The notes beneath the pieces are model-generated. The model saw nothing but the letters and a program-made list of their open reading frames with translations, was not told where the DNA came from and ran no database searches. Positions 23,567-31,475 of a stretch of 64,000 nt of DNA are shown one piece after another (the first letter of the stretch is position 1; every line of letters starts with the position of its first letter). Made by a program: the position numbers and the translations under genes. The DNA comes from Actinomadura barringtoniae (GTDB taxonomy: Bacteria > Actinomycetota > Actinomycetes > Streptosporangiales > Streptosporangiaceae), in the NCBI RefSeq assembly GCF_017573505.1, contig NZ_JAGEOJ010000026.1:1-64000 (forward strand), given 5' to 3'.

Positions 23567-23707
23567 TCGGCATGCGGTGGCATAGGTCACACGTCACGGC
23601 CTGTTATGGGCGTAGGGCGGCCACCGTCTCGTGTTCGTCAGGACGCTGCGCGAACGATCCGAGAAGGACCCGTGCGGCATCTAAGGAACACGAGTAAGGA
23701 CACACTC

Positions 23708-25204
23708 ATGGCAACCATGGAGGCGCAGGCCCCCGCGGCCTCGTCGCGCCGCTGGGTCGCGCTGTTCTTCATCGGGTTGGCCCAGCTCATGCTGATTCTG
23801 GACGCCACCGTCGTGAACATCGCGCTGCCGTCCATACAGCGAGACCTGGGGATCTCCGACGCCGACCGGCAATGGGTCATCACCGCGTACTCCCTGGCGT
23901 TCGGCAGCCTGCTGCTGCTCGGCGGCCGCATCGCCGACAGCGTCGGGCGCAAGCGCACGTTCCTGATCGCGCTGGTCGGCTTCACCGCCGCGTCGGCGCT
24001 CGGCGGCGCGGCGCAGAACGCCGAGATGCTGCTGGCCGCCCGTGCCCTGCAGGGTGCGTTCGGCGCGCTGCTCCAGCCGTCCGCGCTGTCCCTGCTCAGC
24101 GTGACGTTCACCGAGCAGAAGGACCGTGCCAAGGCGTTCGGCATCTGGGGTGGCATCACCGCCGCGGGCGGCGCGATCGGGCTGCTGGCAGGCGGCGCGC
24201 TGACCGAGTACCTGGACTGGCGCTGGTGCCTGTACGTCAACATCCCGATCGCCGTCGTCGCCGCCATCGGCGGGTACGCGATCCTGACCGACTCGCGGCG
24301 CGAGGACAAGGCCCGCTTCGACATCCCCGGCGTCGTTCTGGTGACGGCCGGTCTCGTCTCGATCGTGTACGCCACGAGCCGCGCCGAGGCCGACGGCTGG
24401 GGTTCGGCGAAGGTCACCGGCCTGCTGGCCGCCGGCGCCGTGCTGCTCGCCGCGTTCTTCTTCGTCGAGAGCCGCGTACGGCAGCCGCTCCTCCCCCTGC
24501 GCGTGATCACCGACCGCACCCGAGGCGGCGCCTACTTCGCCGTCGCGCTGTCGGTCATCGGGATGTTCGGCGCGTTCCTCTTCATGACGTACTACCTGCA
24601 GGTCGTGAAGGGATACTCGCCGGTCAAGACGGGTGTCGGCTTCCTCCCGATGGCCGTCGCGGTCCTGGTGTCGGCCGCCGGGCTCACCAGCCGCCTCATG
24701 CCCAAGCTCCCGCCGCGGACGCTGATCGTCCCCGGCATGCTCGTCTGCGCCGCCGGCATGCTGTGGATGCAGACGCTCGACCCCACCACCAGCTACGCGA
24801 GCGGCGTTCTGGTCGCCCAGCTCCTGCTGGGCCTCGGCTCAGGCCTGATCATGCCGCCCGCCATGAACTACGCCACCCACGGCGTGGCGATGAACGACAT
24901 GGGCGTCGCCTCGGCCACCGTCAACACCTCTCAGCAGGTCGGCGGCTCGCTCGGCACGGCACTCCTCAACACCATCGCCACCAGCGCGACCGCCGACTAC
25001 ATCGCCTCGCACGGCCGTACTCCCGCGATCGCCAAGCAGGCCGTGGTCGAAGGCTTCTCCACCGCCGGCGCCTGGGCCGCCGGGATCATCATCGTCGGCG
25101 CCCTGATCGTCGCCGCCGTCATGAACACCCCGCGCCCCCAGCCCGCCACCGCCGAAGACGCGAAGCTCATCCCCGAGCCCAACCCCCTGCCCGCCCACCC
25201 CTGA
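23708..25204 (+). CDS. DHA2-type MFS drug exporter
   Basis: A 498-residue transporter predicted to have 14 transmembrane helices. DHA2 signatures are present: LDATVVNIALPSI in helix 1, WVITAYSLAFGSLLLLGGRIADSVGRKR spanning loop 2-3 and ALQGAFGALLQPSAL at motif C. It likely exports toxic compounds by proton antiport. It is divergent from the ECF41 sigma gene across 214 bases. A strict ECF41 promoter was not found facing this gene; a weaker GGTCACA near 23585 does not have correct spacing to CGTC. The 16-bp hairpin 12 bases after the stop ends transcription. Confidence 0.87.
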   Translation: MATMEAQAPAASSRRWVALFFIGLAQLMLILDATVVNIALPSIQRDLGISDADRQWVITAYSLAFGSLLLLGGRIADSVGRKRTFLIALVGFTAASALGGAAQNAEMLLAARALQGAFGALLQPSALSLLSVTFTEQKDRAKAFGIWGGITAAGGAIGLLAGGALTEYLDWRWCLYVNIPIAVVAAIGGYAILTDSRREDKARFDIPGVVLVTAGLVSIVYATSRAEADGWGSAKVTGLLAAGAVLLAAFFFVESRVRQPLLPLRVITDRTRGGAYFAVALSVIGMFGAFLFMTYYLQVVKGYSPVKTGVGFLPMAVAVLVSAAGLTSRLMPKLPPRTLIVPGMLVCAAGMLWMQTLDPTTSYASGVLVAQLLLGLGSGLIMPPAMNYATHGVAMNDMGVASATVNTSQQVGGSLGTALLNTIATSATADYIASHGRTPAIAKQAVVEGFSTAGAWAAGIIIVGALIVAAVMNTPRPQPATAEDAKLIPEPNPLPAHP

Positions 25205-25215
25205 CGACCACGAGC

Positions 25216-25256
25216 GCGGCGTGATCAAGGACTCGGGTCCTCCTTGATCACGCCGC
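25216..25256. terminator. Bidirectional terminator with a 16-bp stem
   Basis: GCGGCGTGATCAAGGA (25216-25231) pairs perfectly with 25241-25256 around a nine-base loop. It sits between the convergent exporter and lipase genes and includes the lipase stop codon. Confidence 0.85.
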
Positions 25257-26036
25257 ACTCGTACCCGCGCTCGTACCCGCGCTCGGGCCGCGGGCGGGTG
25301 GTGGGTGGAGCGCGGGCGGGCTCACGACCTTGAGTTCGGGCGCGTACGAGGCAGCGAGCTGCGCGGCCCACGCGGAGGTGTTGGCGCCCTCGGAGTAGCC
25401 GGTGATGCCGACCTTGCCGTCGGCGGCCAGCGCTCCTCCGGGGATCTGGTCGGGAATCTTGCGGGAGGCCCGCACGATGTCGAGGGAGGCCGGGCCGTTG
25501 GCCTTGCCGTTCACATACAGGTGGGTCTGGCCGTCCAGGTAGCCGACCCCGTCGGTCGCCGCCAGCGCCCAGCCCTGGCCGAGGAAGGCCGAAAGGTTCG
25601 GCGCCTCGAACTGGTCCTGGAAGCCGGTGGTCATTTGCTTGGACAGCGAGCAGGACGATCCCGACCCGTGGGTGAACGGATCGTAGTTGATGGTCGGCCG
25701 GGAGCCGCCCTTGTCCCAGGCCGCGTCGGGAATGGCGACGGTGCCCGAGGCCGCGACCTTCGCTCCCTTTGCATCGGTGGTGACGTACTGGATCTTCCAG
25801 ACGTGCAGGTTCGGGGCGTTCGGCACGAACGTCAGCTGCGTGGGGCGGCAGGCGAGGATGTCGCCGGGGTTGCCGGTCACGCTGGCGGGGGGCTTGTAGA
25901 TGTCGGCCTCGCTGGCCGTACATCCGCCCGGATCGGCTACGGCGACGCCGCTCAGCGTTGGGACGAGCATCGCGGCGCCTAGACTCAGGGCCGCGAACAC
26001 GTTGATGGCCTCCGCGCTCTTCCTCCTCGGGCTCAT
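25248..26036 (-). CDS. Secretory lipase-like protein, C-terminally truncated
   Basis: A 262-residue exported protein with a signal peptide (cleavage probably after VAVADPGG at about 35-40). It matches secretory lipase/esterase family members: DILACRP, NYDPFTHGSGSSCSLSKQMTTGF and the nucleophile elbow GYSEGANTSAW. Family members are usually about 370-430 residues with the Asp and His of the triad in the last third. Here similarity stops abruptly after SYAPELKVV, and a Pro/Ala/Ser tail built on direct repeats runs to the stop inside the terminator hairpin. The catalytic Asp/His are missing, so it is probably inactive or a recent pseudogene. Confidence 0.7.
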   Translation of the reverse strand: MSPRRKSAEAINVFAALSLGAAMLVPTLSGVAVADPGGCTASEADIYKPPASVTGNPGDILACRPTQLTFVPNAPNLHVWKIQYVTTDAKGAKVAASGTVAIPDAAWDKGGSRPTINYDPFTHGSGSSCSLSKQMTTGFQDQFEAPNLSAFLGQGWALAATDGVGYLDGQTHLYVNGKANGPASLDIVRASRKIPDQIPGGALAADGKVGITGYSEGANTSAWAAQLAASYAPELKVVSPPALHPPPARGPSAGTSAGTSAA

Positions 26037-26039
26037 CGA

Positions 26040-26052
26040 GAACACCGTGTTC
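26040..26052. promoter_or_regulatory. Palindromic operator upstream of the lipase gene
   Basis: GAACACCGTGTTC is a perfect dyad with a single central base, four bases upstream of the lipase ATG. It overlaps that gene's ribosome-binding region. The divergent TetR regulator at 26123 is the obvious candidate to bind it. Confidence 0.5.
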
Positions 26053-26122
26053 CTGATGTGATGGCGCCTCACTGTGGCAGGGCGCACGAGGAGGAAAAAA
26101 GAAAATCGAGGATAGAAACCGC

Positions 26123-26776
26123 ATGGCCGAGATAGCAGCGAGCAACAGCAAACGCCGCTACCAGGGCATGGACGGGCACGAGCGCGAGGCGAACCGCCGC
26201 GAGCGCCTGTTGCAGACCGGCCTGGACCTCTTCGGAACGGTCGGCTACCACGACACGACCGTCGTCGACATCTGCCGCCAGGCGGGAGTGGCCAGGCGTT
26301 TCTTCTACGAGTCGTTCGCCGACCGCGAGGCGCTGCTCCTGGCCGTCTACGACGTCCAGATCCAGCGCCTCCAAGGGGCGGTCCTCAATGCCGTGGCCGC
26401 CGCGGGCCCCCGCATCGAGGACATGGTCGAGGCGAGCATCGACGCCTACGTTCACCAGGTCCTGGCCGACGAACGCGCCGGCCGCCTCATCTTCGTCGAG
26501 ATCTTCCGCGGCGGCCCCACGGCCGAAGCCCGCCGCCACGAGGTCAGGCACCAGTTCTACGAACTGATCATCACCCTGCTCACCGAGTCTCTCTCCACCC
26601 CCCGCAGCACCCGCATCGAGATGGGCGTGACCATTCTCGTCGGCGGCGTGGCCGACCTGGCAGGCGAATGGCTGCTAGGTCACAGCGGAGGCACCATCGA
26701 CGACATCTGCAGGACCAGCACCGACATGTTCAACACCATCTACCACCAGTTCCTGCAAGAGCTGGCCGCCGACTAA
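26123..26776 (+). CDS. TetR family transcriptional regulator
   Basis: A 217-residue repressor. The N-terminal helix-turn-helix is recognisable from RRERLLQTGLDLFGTVGYHDTTVVDICRQAGVARRFFYESFADREALLLAVY (about 26-78, shown here as the family pattern). The C-terminal helical domain (about 85-215) is ligand-binding and dimerising. A GAGGA stretch lies about 10 bases before the ATG. It is divergent from the truncated lipase gene, 86 bases away, with a palindrome between them. The gene ends in an 11-bp terminator stem. Confidence 0.85.
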   Translation: MAEIAASNSKRRYQGMDGHEREANRRERLLQTGLDLFGTVGYHDTTVVDICRQAGVARRFFYESFADREALLLAVYDVQIQRLQGAVLNAVAAAGPRIEDMVEASIDAYVHQVLADERAGRLIFVEIFRGGPTAEARRHEVRHQFYELIITLLTESLSTPRSTRIEMGVTILVGGVADLAGEWLLGHSGGTIDDICRTSTDMFNTIYHQFLQELAAD

Positions 26777-26792
26777 CCTTCAGTCGGCGGCC
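26764..26792 (+). terminator. Terminator hairpin of the TetR gene
   Basis: GGCCGCCGACT, seven bases, AGTCGGCGGCC. The 11-bp stem starts in the last codons and includes the TAA stop. Confidence 0.75.
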
Positions 26793-26815
26793 AACCCTCC
26801 GGCCGGCAGATTCGC

Positions 26816-26935
26816 TCAAGGGGCAGCGATCAGGCCGTACTCAATGGCAGTGGCTGCCTCGGCGCTGCCGGCGAGAGCCAGGAGCGCGAGCAGAACGCCG
26901 ATGAGGGTGGCGATCACCATCACGGTCTTGCGCAT
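26816..26935 (-). CDS. Small secreted peptide with a Flp-pilin-like end
   Basis: A 39-residue open frame. The ATG has GGGAGG eight bases upstream. The peptide is a basic MRKTVMVIATLIGV start, a long Leu/Ala hydrophobic segment, then an AEAATAIEYGLIAAP terminus. AIEYGLIAA is the hallmark of Flp/type IVb pilins, but there it precedes the hydrophobic helix, whereas here it follows it and then the protein stops. It may be a small exported peptide, or a pilin gene cut short. It lies between convergent regulators with a terminator upstream, so it is probably transcribed alone. Confidence 0.55.
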   Translation of the reverse strand: MRKTVMVIATLIGVLLALLALAGSAEAATAIEYGLIAAP

Positions 26936-27022
26936 CAGGTACCTCCCACCGCCCGCTCCAAGAGCGGGCACGCGTAGTCCTTCCGTCGCAAGGTATTCGC
27001 CCCCCGTACCGATCTGGATGAC

Positions 27023-30016
27023 CTAGAACGGCGGCCGGTTGAAGCCGGTATAGAGAAGCCAGATCGCGCCGAACGACGACGAGGGACGATCGTTGAAGTC
27101 ACCGCGGTCGGGCAGCAGCTCCAGGAGGTCGAGGACGGCGGAGATATGCCCGCACCGCGCAGCGCTCTCGATCAGCTCCTTGATCGGATGCTCACGCTGT
27201 GCGTGCGATATCCCCTGAATCTCGGCGTAGCGCTTGGCCAGATCGTGAACGTCCTGGTCACTCGGCGTCGGCGGCCGTGACGGCGGGATGCCCTGCTGAG
27301 CCAGCTCAACGAGCTCGTCATCAACCGCCCAGTTATGGTCGCCCCAGGTCTCCAGCAGGTCAGACCGTCCAAGCTCGGCAAGCACCGTCAGCACCTCGTA
27401 CGGAACGTCCCACCCAGGCAGGCCCTGAAACGCGCGCGCCAGATCGAGCCGACCGGTGCGGAGCAGGTACACCAGCCACTCCGCCTCCGAGAAGAAGCTG
27501 CCGACCGGATGCGCGGCGCGATCGTTCAGCAGAACGCGCACGAGGTCGTCGCGCCCGCACTCCAATAGCGAGTGCATGACCGCGATGTGGTCCTCCCAGG
27601 GATTGGGCTCGACCGTGATGGACGTTCGCGCATGCCGGAACCATTGCTCGGCGTCACCCGCATGCCCCAGCGCCTGGAACGCCGCGCCGAACGAGGCCGA
27701 CCTGTCGGCCTGGAACATCTTCTGATCCACCGATGGGAACAGCGACTGCGCAAGCGAGAACGCAGCACCCGCAGAACGGAGGTCCCCCGCCCGGGCAAGA
27801 ATGGTCGCGACATCGGATGCCGCGGCGAGCCGTTCCGCCGCCTCAGGAATGTCACCGACCAGAGTCATCGCCGCCTCGGCCTCGCCGTACCGCGCCCGCA
27901 GCCGAGCGGCCGCCCGCAGGTATTCGCCGATGTGATAGCCCCAGCTGTACGGGTCGAGATCAACGAGCGAACGACGCGCGACCTCAAACAACTCATCAAC
28001 GCTGGCCGTATTCTCCGGTGGCCATTCCACGGACTCGCCGTCCGCCTCCTCCATCTCCTCCAGCTCTTCTCGATAAGCGCGGAGGAGCTCGCCGTCCTCG
28101 GAGTCCAGAACGTCGGCGGCGGTCAGGGCGTCCGGCAGAACGCGCAGCTCGCCCCACCGCACAGGCCAGGCGTGCCGCGCCCCGATCCCCCAGGCGAGCA
28201 GGTCGTCCAGCTCGTCCTCACTGCCCTCCGGAGCGATCACTGCATCGGGCTGGAGGATCATCGCCCAGTCGTCCTCATCAAGGGCGAACGTCCGGCCCGC
28301 CAACAACTCGACGAGCTCACCCTCCACCGGACGCGGTCCCGGCGGAACGTACAGCGAGTAGAAGTCCCCCACGACCTCGCCGGTCTCGACCTTGACGAAC
28401 TGCATCACCACGTCGTCGAGCAGCACCAACGTGTCGTCCGCGCCCCAGTAAACGGCGTCCGCGCCCCCAGCCGGCACGCTCTGCACCAGCTCCGGCCGAG
28501 CCGAATCCTCGAACGACCAGACCTCGACGACCCCCACGATGGTCAGGAATGCAGCCCGTTCCCCACCCGGAGCCCAGGCCCAAGCATTGTGGTCGCCCTC
28601 CCGTTCCTCCCACCCCGAATGCGGAACCTCAGCACTAAAGACCAGGCGATCGTCATCAAAGACATGAACGCCTCCCGTCTCCGCAGTGCCCGTAGGCGGA
28701 GTCAGAACAGCAAGCCGATTGACGGCCCGCCCAGGCGCCCAAAACAGCGCGACGGGCTTCCCCAACGCGTACGGCCCACAGCGAATCCGCCCACTATCGG
28801 CCTCCCGCAAGAACAACCCACGCCGACTGACTGCAGCGACCAGCTTCCCGTCCGGACTAAGCCGAGCGAACTTGCCAGGCGCATACCAAACCACCTCACG
28901 CGACTCGGCATCCACACAGATCGCGTTACTCCCGTACAGCCGGCTCCCATCAGGCGACCACACAGGCTCATCAATCCACTGCCCGACCTTCCACTCCTCA
29001 TCCCCCTGATCACGCTCAGCGAAGTCCTCCCGAACCCTCTCGGGCAGCTGTCGCGCCATCAAATACGGATGGTCGCTCTCCACGTGATTGGGCAGCCAGC
29101 TCAGCCGCCCACGATCCACCGGAACGACACACCCCTGCAGCCCGCCGTCCCCATTCGTTCCGCAGTGGAAGTAGACACTGCGCCCATCAGGCGAGAGCGC
29201 GTACTCCGACGGCCGAGAATTGCCGTCCGACACATCAACGGTCGCGAGAAGCTCACCCTCAAAGCTCCACACCCCCACCATGTTCGTGCGGTGCGCCATA
29301 GCGATCCGAGACGAGTCCGCCGACCACTGGATCGCGTGCCGATACCCCGGCCACCCAACCCCACCAGCCACATAACGCACAGCATTAACGCACCGCCCGC
29401 TGGCAACTTCCCAGATCTGCAGAACGCCACCCGCGTCGTAGTCGTCCCCGACCCAACTCCCAGTGGCCAAATACCGCCCGTCCGGGCTGATCGCATGAGC
29501 AACGATCTCCGTGTCATGCCCGTACGGCTGCTGAAGCTCCGCAACCCCAGCCTCAATCAACTTCCGCGTAGCCAGCCGATGCGCATCCGTCACGCCCTCA
29601 TCGCGCTCCAGCTCAACCAGCCGATCACGCAGCACCAAACCATCCCGCTCAGGCGCAACAGCCGCCCAATCAGCCCCGTCCAGCAGCGCGTACAACTCCC
29701 CCGAGTCCCGCGCCCCCGCCACCTCCGAAGCCGCCAAGAAAAACCCCGAAGCCACGCCCTCCGGAGCAACCCCCTCTTCCCGCTCCAGCATCCCAATCAA
29801 GGCGTCCTCATTGAGATAAGGCGTCCGGAGCATCACATCAGTCCGAGGAATCGGCCCCCGCTCCCCAGGCCCGAGGAAAATCAGATCGGTCTCCTCGGTC
29901 ACCTCATGCGCCACCAGTGCACCAAGCGCCTGAAGCCGCCGTATCGCCGACCGCCTCTCGATCTCCCGAAAGTCCCCGAACAACACGACCGTGCGCCCAC
30001 GCAGCTTCATGATCAC
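27023..30016 (-). CDS. BRCT - beta-propeller - TPR-like protein
   Basis: A 997-residue multidomain protein. Residues about 4-80 resemble a BRCT domain (LRGRTVVLFGDF, then IRRLQALGALVAHEVTEETDLIFLG and a GPIPRTDVMLRTPYLNEDALIGML tail). About 165-560 contains repeated SPDGRYLATGSW, WSADSSRIAMA, LSPDGRSVYF, WSPDGSRLYG, LSPDGKLVAA and WAPGGERAAF units, a WD40/TolB-like propeller. An acidic Asp/Glu linker follows (about 590-690), and the last 300 residues are TPR-like helices. BRCT in bacteria is otherwise mostly in NAD-dependent ligases, so this is unusual. GTG 30016 and ATG 30010 are both possible starts. The plus-strand frame across the same DNA is an antisense artefact. Confidence 0.7.
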   Translation of the reverse strand: MIMKLRGRTVVLFGDFREIERRSAIRRLQALGALVAHEVTEETDLIFLGPGERGPIPRTDVMLRTPYLNEDALIGMLEREEGVAPEGVASGFFLAASEVAGARDSGELYALLDGADWAAVAPERDGLVLRDRLVELERDEGVTDAHRLATRKLIEAGVAELQQPYGHDTEIVAHAISPDGRYLATGSWVGDDYDAGGVLQIWEVASGRCVNAVRYVAGGVGWPGYRHAIQWSADSSRIAMAHRTNMVGVWSFEGELLATVDVSDGNSRPSEYALSPDGRSVYFHCGTNGDGGLQGCVVPVDRGRLSWLPNHVESDHPYLMARQLPERVREDFAERDQGDEEWKVGQWIDEPVWSPDGSRLYGSNAICVDAESREVVWYAPGKFARLSPDGKLVAAVSRRGLFLREADSGRIRCGPYALGKPVALFWAPGRAVNRLAVLTPPTGTAETGGVHVFDDDRLVFSAEVPHSGWEEREGDHNAWAWAPGGERAAFLTIVGVVEVWSFEDSARPELVQSVPAGGADAVYWGADDTLVLLDDVVMQFVKVETGEVVGDFYSLYVPPGPRPVEGELVELLAGRTFALDEDDWAMILQPDAVIAPEGSEDELDDLLAWGIGARHAWPVRWGELRVLPDALTAADVLDSEDGELLRAYREELEEMEEADGESVEWPPENTASVDELFEVARRSLVDLDPYSWGYHIGEYLRAAARLRARYGEAEAAMTLVGDIPEAAERLAAASDVATILARAGDLRSAGAAFSLAQSLFPSVDQKMFQADRSASFGAAFQALGHAGDAEQWFRHARTSITVEPNPWEDHIAVMHSLLECGRDDLVRVLLNDRAAHPVGSFFSEAEWLVYLLRTGRLDLARAFQGLPGWDVPYEVLTVLAELGRSDLLETWGDHNWAVDDELVELAQQGIPPSRPPTPSDQDVHDLAKRYAEIQGISHAQREHPIKELIESAARCGHISAVLDLLELLPDRGDFNDRPSSSFGAIWLLYTGFNRPPF

Positions 30017-30075
30017 GAGACCCTACCGCCGCCACGAAGCCACACCCCCACAAACCCGAAATCCCCGGCTGCGCC

Positions 30076-30387
30076 CTAGACCCAACCCTCCAGCCCACCC
30101 AGAACCGCCTGGATGAACGGCAGAAAGCCCTCAGCCCCCGACTCGCTGTCCTTCATGTGCACCGTCGTCACGTCGCTGGTCTCAAAGATCTCCCGGATCA
30201 CCGCCAGTCGAGTCTCCAGATCGAGCCCCGCCCCCATAATCACGTGCGCGACCGGCCCTTGAGCGAACACCGCCCGCAGATCGTCCAGCCCAGTCCCACC
30301 AACGATCTCGAACGCAGCCCCAGCAGCCCCCGCCCGCGCCGCTTCCACCACAGCTTCACTACGCCCAAGCAACAACACCCGCCGCAT
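30076..30387 (-). CDS. Small protein of unknown function
   Basis: A 103-residue protein with a Rossmann-like alternation: RRVLLLGRSEAVVEAA, FEIVGGTG, then HVIMGAGLDLETRLAVIREIFETS and a TTVHMKDSESGAEGFLPFIQAVL end. Homologues exist in many actinomycetes as short stand-alone proteins (family known, function not). The ATG at 30387 has GGGAGG four bases upstream. It is encoded just upstream of the BRCT-propeller gene on the same strand, about 60 bases away. Its start overlaps the end of the HATPase-like gene by 29 bases. Confidence 0.6.
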   Translation of the reverse strand: MRRVLLLGRSEAVVEAARAGAAGAAFEIVGGTGLDDLRAVFAQGPVAHVIMGAGLDLETRLAVIREIFETSDVTTVHMKDSESGAEGFLPFIQAVLGGLEGWV

Positions 30388-30883
30388 AGCGCCTCCCACC
30401 CACCGCCAAAGTCACCCGCAACGTACCGACCTGCCCCCAACAGCCAACAGCCCACCGGCGAACAATCCCTGACGGCTCCCACCAGCCGCCGAACGCGAGC
30501 AACGTGCCTGGATCGCCCTGCTCCTGGGGCTGGAGCGGCATCTGCGCATGGTGCACGGCCGGGTCACGGAACGTCGAGTCCCGTCTCGGGCGGGCCCATA
30601 CGATCTTTCCGCTGTCTTCACACGGACGAACGCCCCACTCGGTCGTGAGATCTGCGACCGTGATCAGGCCTCGGCCGTCCTCGGCCGAATGGTCCTCATG
30701 CCGCGCCTCGGGCAGCTCCGGGCTGTCGTCGCGGACCTGAATCAGGGGTCCGCACCCGTCATGGGCGACCCGCACCACGATCTCGCCCTTACCGTGGCGC
30801 CATGCATTCGTCACCAGTTCCGAGATAACAAGGCGCGCGAAGTAGTCATTCTCGATGCCCCATGACCGGAACCGATCGGCCAA
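30359..30883 (-). CDS. HATPase-fold ATP-binding protein, probably damaged
   Basis: A 174-residue frame with the core of an anti-sigma-type histidine kinase ATPase: N-box ELVTNAWRH, then IQVRDDSPELP and EDGRGLITVADLTTEWG. Only a TTG start at 30883 is available, and an in-frame TGA lies six codons upstream. Usual members (about 140 residues) have about 35 residues before the N-box, so the N-terminus is slightly short. After KIVWAR the last 75 residues are Trp/Gly/Arg-rich and unlike the family, suggesting that the original stop was lost. It is next to a broken DUF5753 regulator and DUF397, its usual partners. Confidence 0.55.
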   Translation of the reverse strand: MADRFRSWGIENDYFARLVISELVTNAWRHGKGEIVVRVAHDGCGPLIQVRDDSPELPEARHEDHSAEDGRGLITVADLTTEWGVRPCEDSGKIVWARPRRDSTFRDPAVHHAQMPLQPQEQGDPGTLLAFGGWWEPSGIVRRWAVGCWGQVGTLRVTLAVGGRRYAAGVVAWA

Positions 30884-30888
30884 GAAGG

Positions 30889-31232
30889 GACCGCGCGCTC
30901 AACACGGGCGGCGCCCTGGCTGAAGCCTGGGACGACCTACTTAAGAGCACCGTTACCCGCGCTACTTCACAAGTTTCCCGCGCGCTGAGTCGACGGCAGT
31001 GATGCTCCGTTCGTACGAGCATCGCTTGATCTACGGGCTGTTCCAGACCGAACGCTATGCCGAGACGTTGCTGCGTTCGCGTACCTCTGTACAGAGTCGG
31101 CTGTCGCGGCAGGCTCTCCTGACGAAAGAACGACCTCCCACGGTCTGGGTGGTCATGGATGAGACGGTTCTGCTTCGCCAAGTGGGTTTCCGCCACGTTC
31201 GCGAGGCTCCAGGCCAACGCCCTTACGCCTGA
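30889..31232 (+). pseudogene. Broken XRE/DUF5753 regulator
   Basis: Two fragments in different frames. The first, DRALNTGGALAEAWDDLL, ends in a stop near 30996. The second, MMLRSYEHRLIYGLFQTERYAETLLRSRT then LSRQALLTKERPPTVWVVMDETVL, is a clear DUF5753 segment (30999 to about 31170), after which the frame diverges and stops. The helix-turn-helix domain, normally the first 70 residues, is absent; the DNA before 30889 belongs to the divergent HATPase gene. So the regulator has lost its DNA-binding half and its C-terminus. The intact downstream DUF397 gene shows that a normal pair existed here. Confidence 0.65.
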
Positions 31233-31271
31233 CGACACGCGAGAACGGATGCGAGAGGTACTACTCGACCG

Positions 31272-31451
31272 ATGGACGACCTGACTTGGCGCAAAGCCAC
31301 TCGAAGCAGCGAGGCAGGAGACAACTGCATCGAGGTTGCCGGTCGAAGCGAACTGGTCGCACTACGTGACAGTAAAGAACCCAGAGGTCCGCAGCTCCTG
31401 ATTTCGCGCGCAGATTTCGGCCACTTCCTGGAAGTCATCAAGAAGTCTTGA
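31272..31451 (+). CDS. DUF397 domain-containing protein
   Basis: A 59-residue protein, intact and full-length for this family. It reads MDDLTWRKATRSSEAGDNCI near the start, then VALRDSKEPRG and ISRADFGHFLEVIK, matching DUF397 (WRKSxRSxxxxxCVEV, then VxVRDSK and FxAFxxxxK). DUF397 genes usually follow an XRE/DUF5753 regulator gene and are linked to an HATPase; such trios act in development or as toxin-antitoxin-like modules. Here the regulator is broken, so the DUF397 gene may be orphaned. It converges with the caspase-SRA-HNH gene, 24 bases apart. Confidence 0.8.
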   Translation: MDDLTWRKATRSSEAGDNCIEVAGRSELVALRDSKEPRGPQLLISRADFGHFLEVIKKS

Positions 31452-31475
31452 CCGGCTTCCCCGGGAAGCCTCACT

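Noticed and set aside
23580..23630. An ECF41 promoter facing the exporter
   Set aside because: GGTCACA is present but no CGTC stands 16 bases downstream.
27572..30079. An 835-codon open frame on the plus strand
   Set aside because: It lies wholly opposite a protein with BRCT, propeller and TPR patterns; its sequence is Arg/Pro-rich without domains, as expected of antisense frames in GC-rich DNA.
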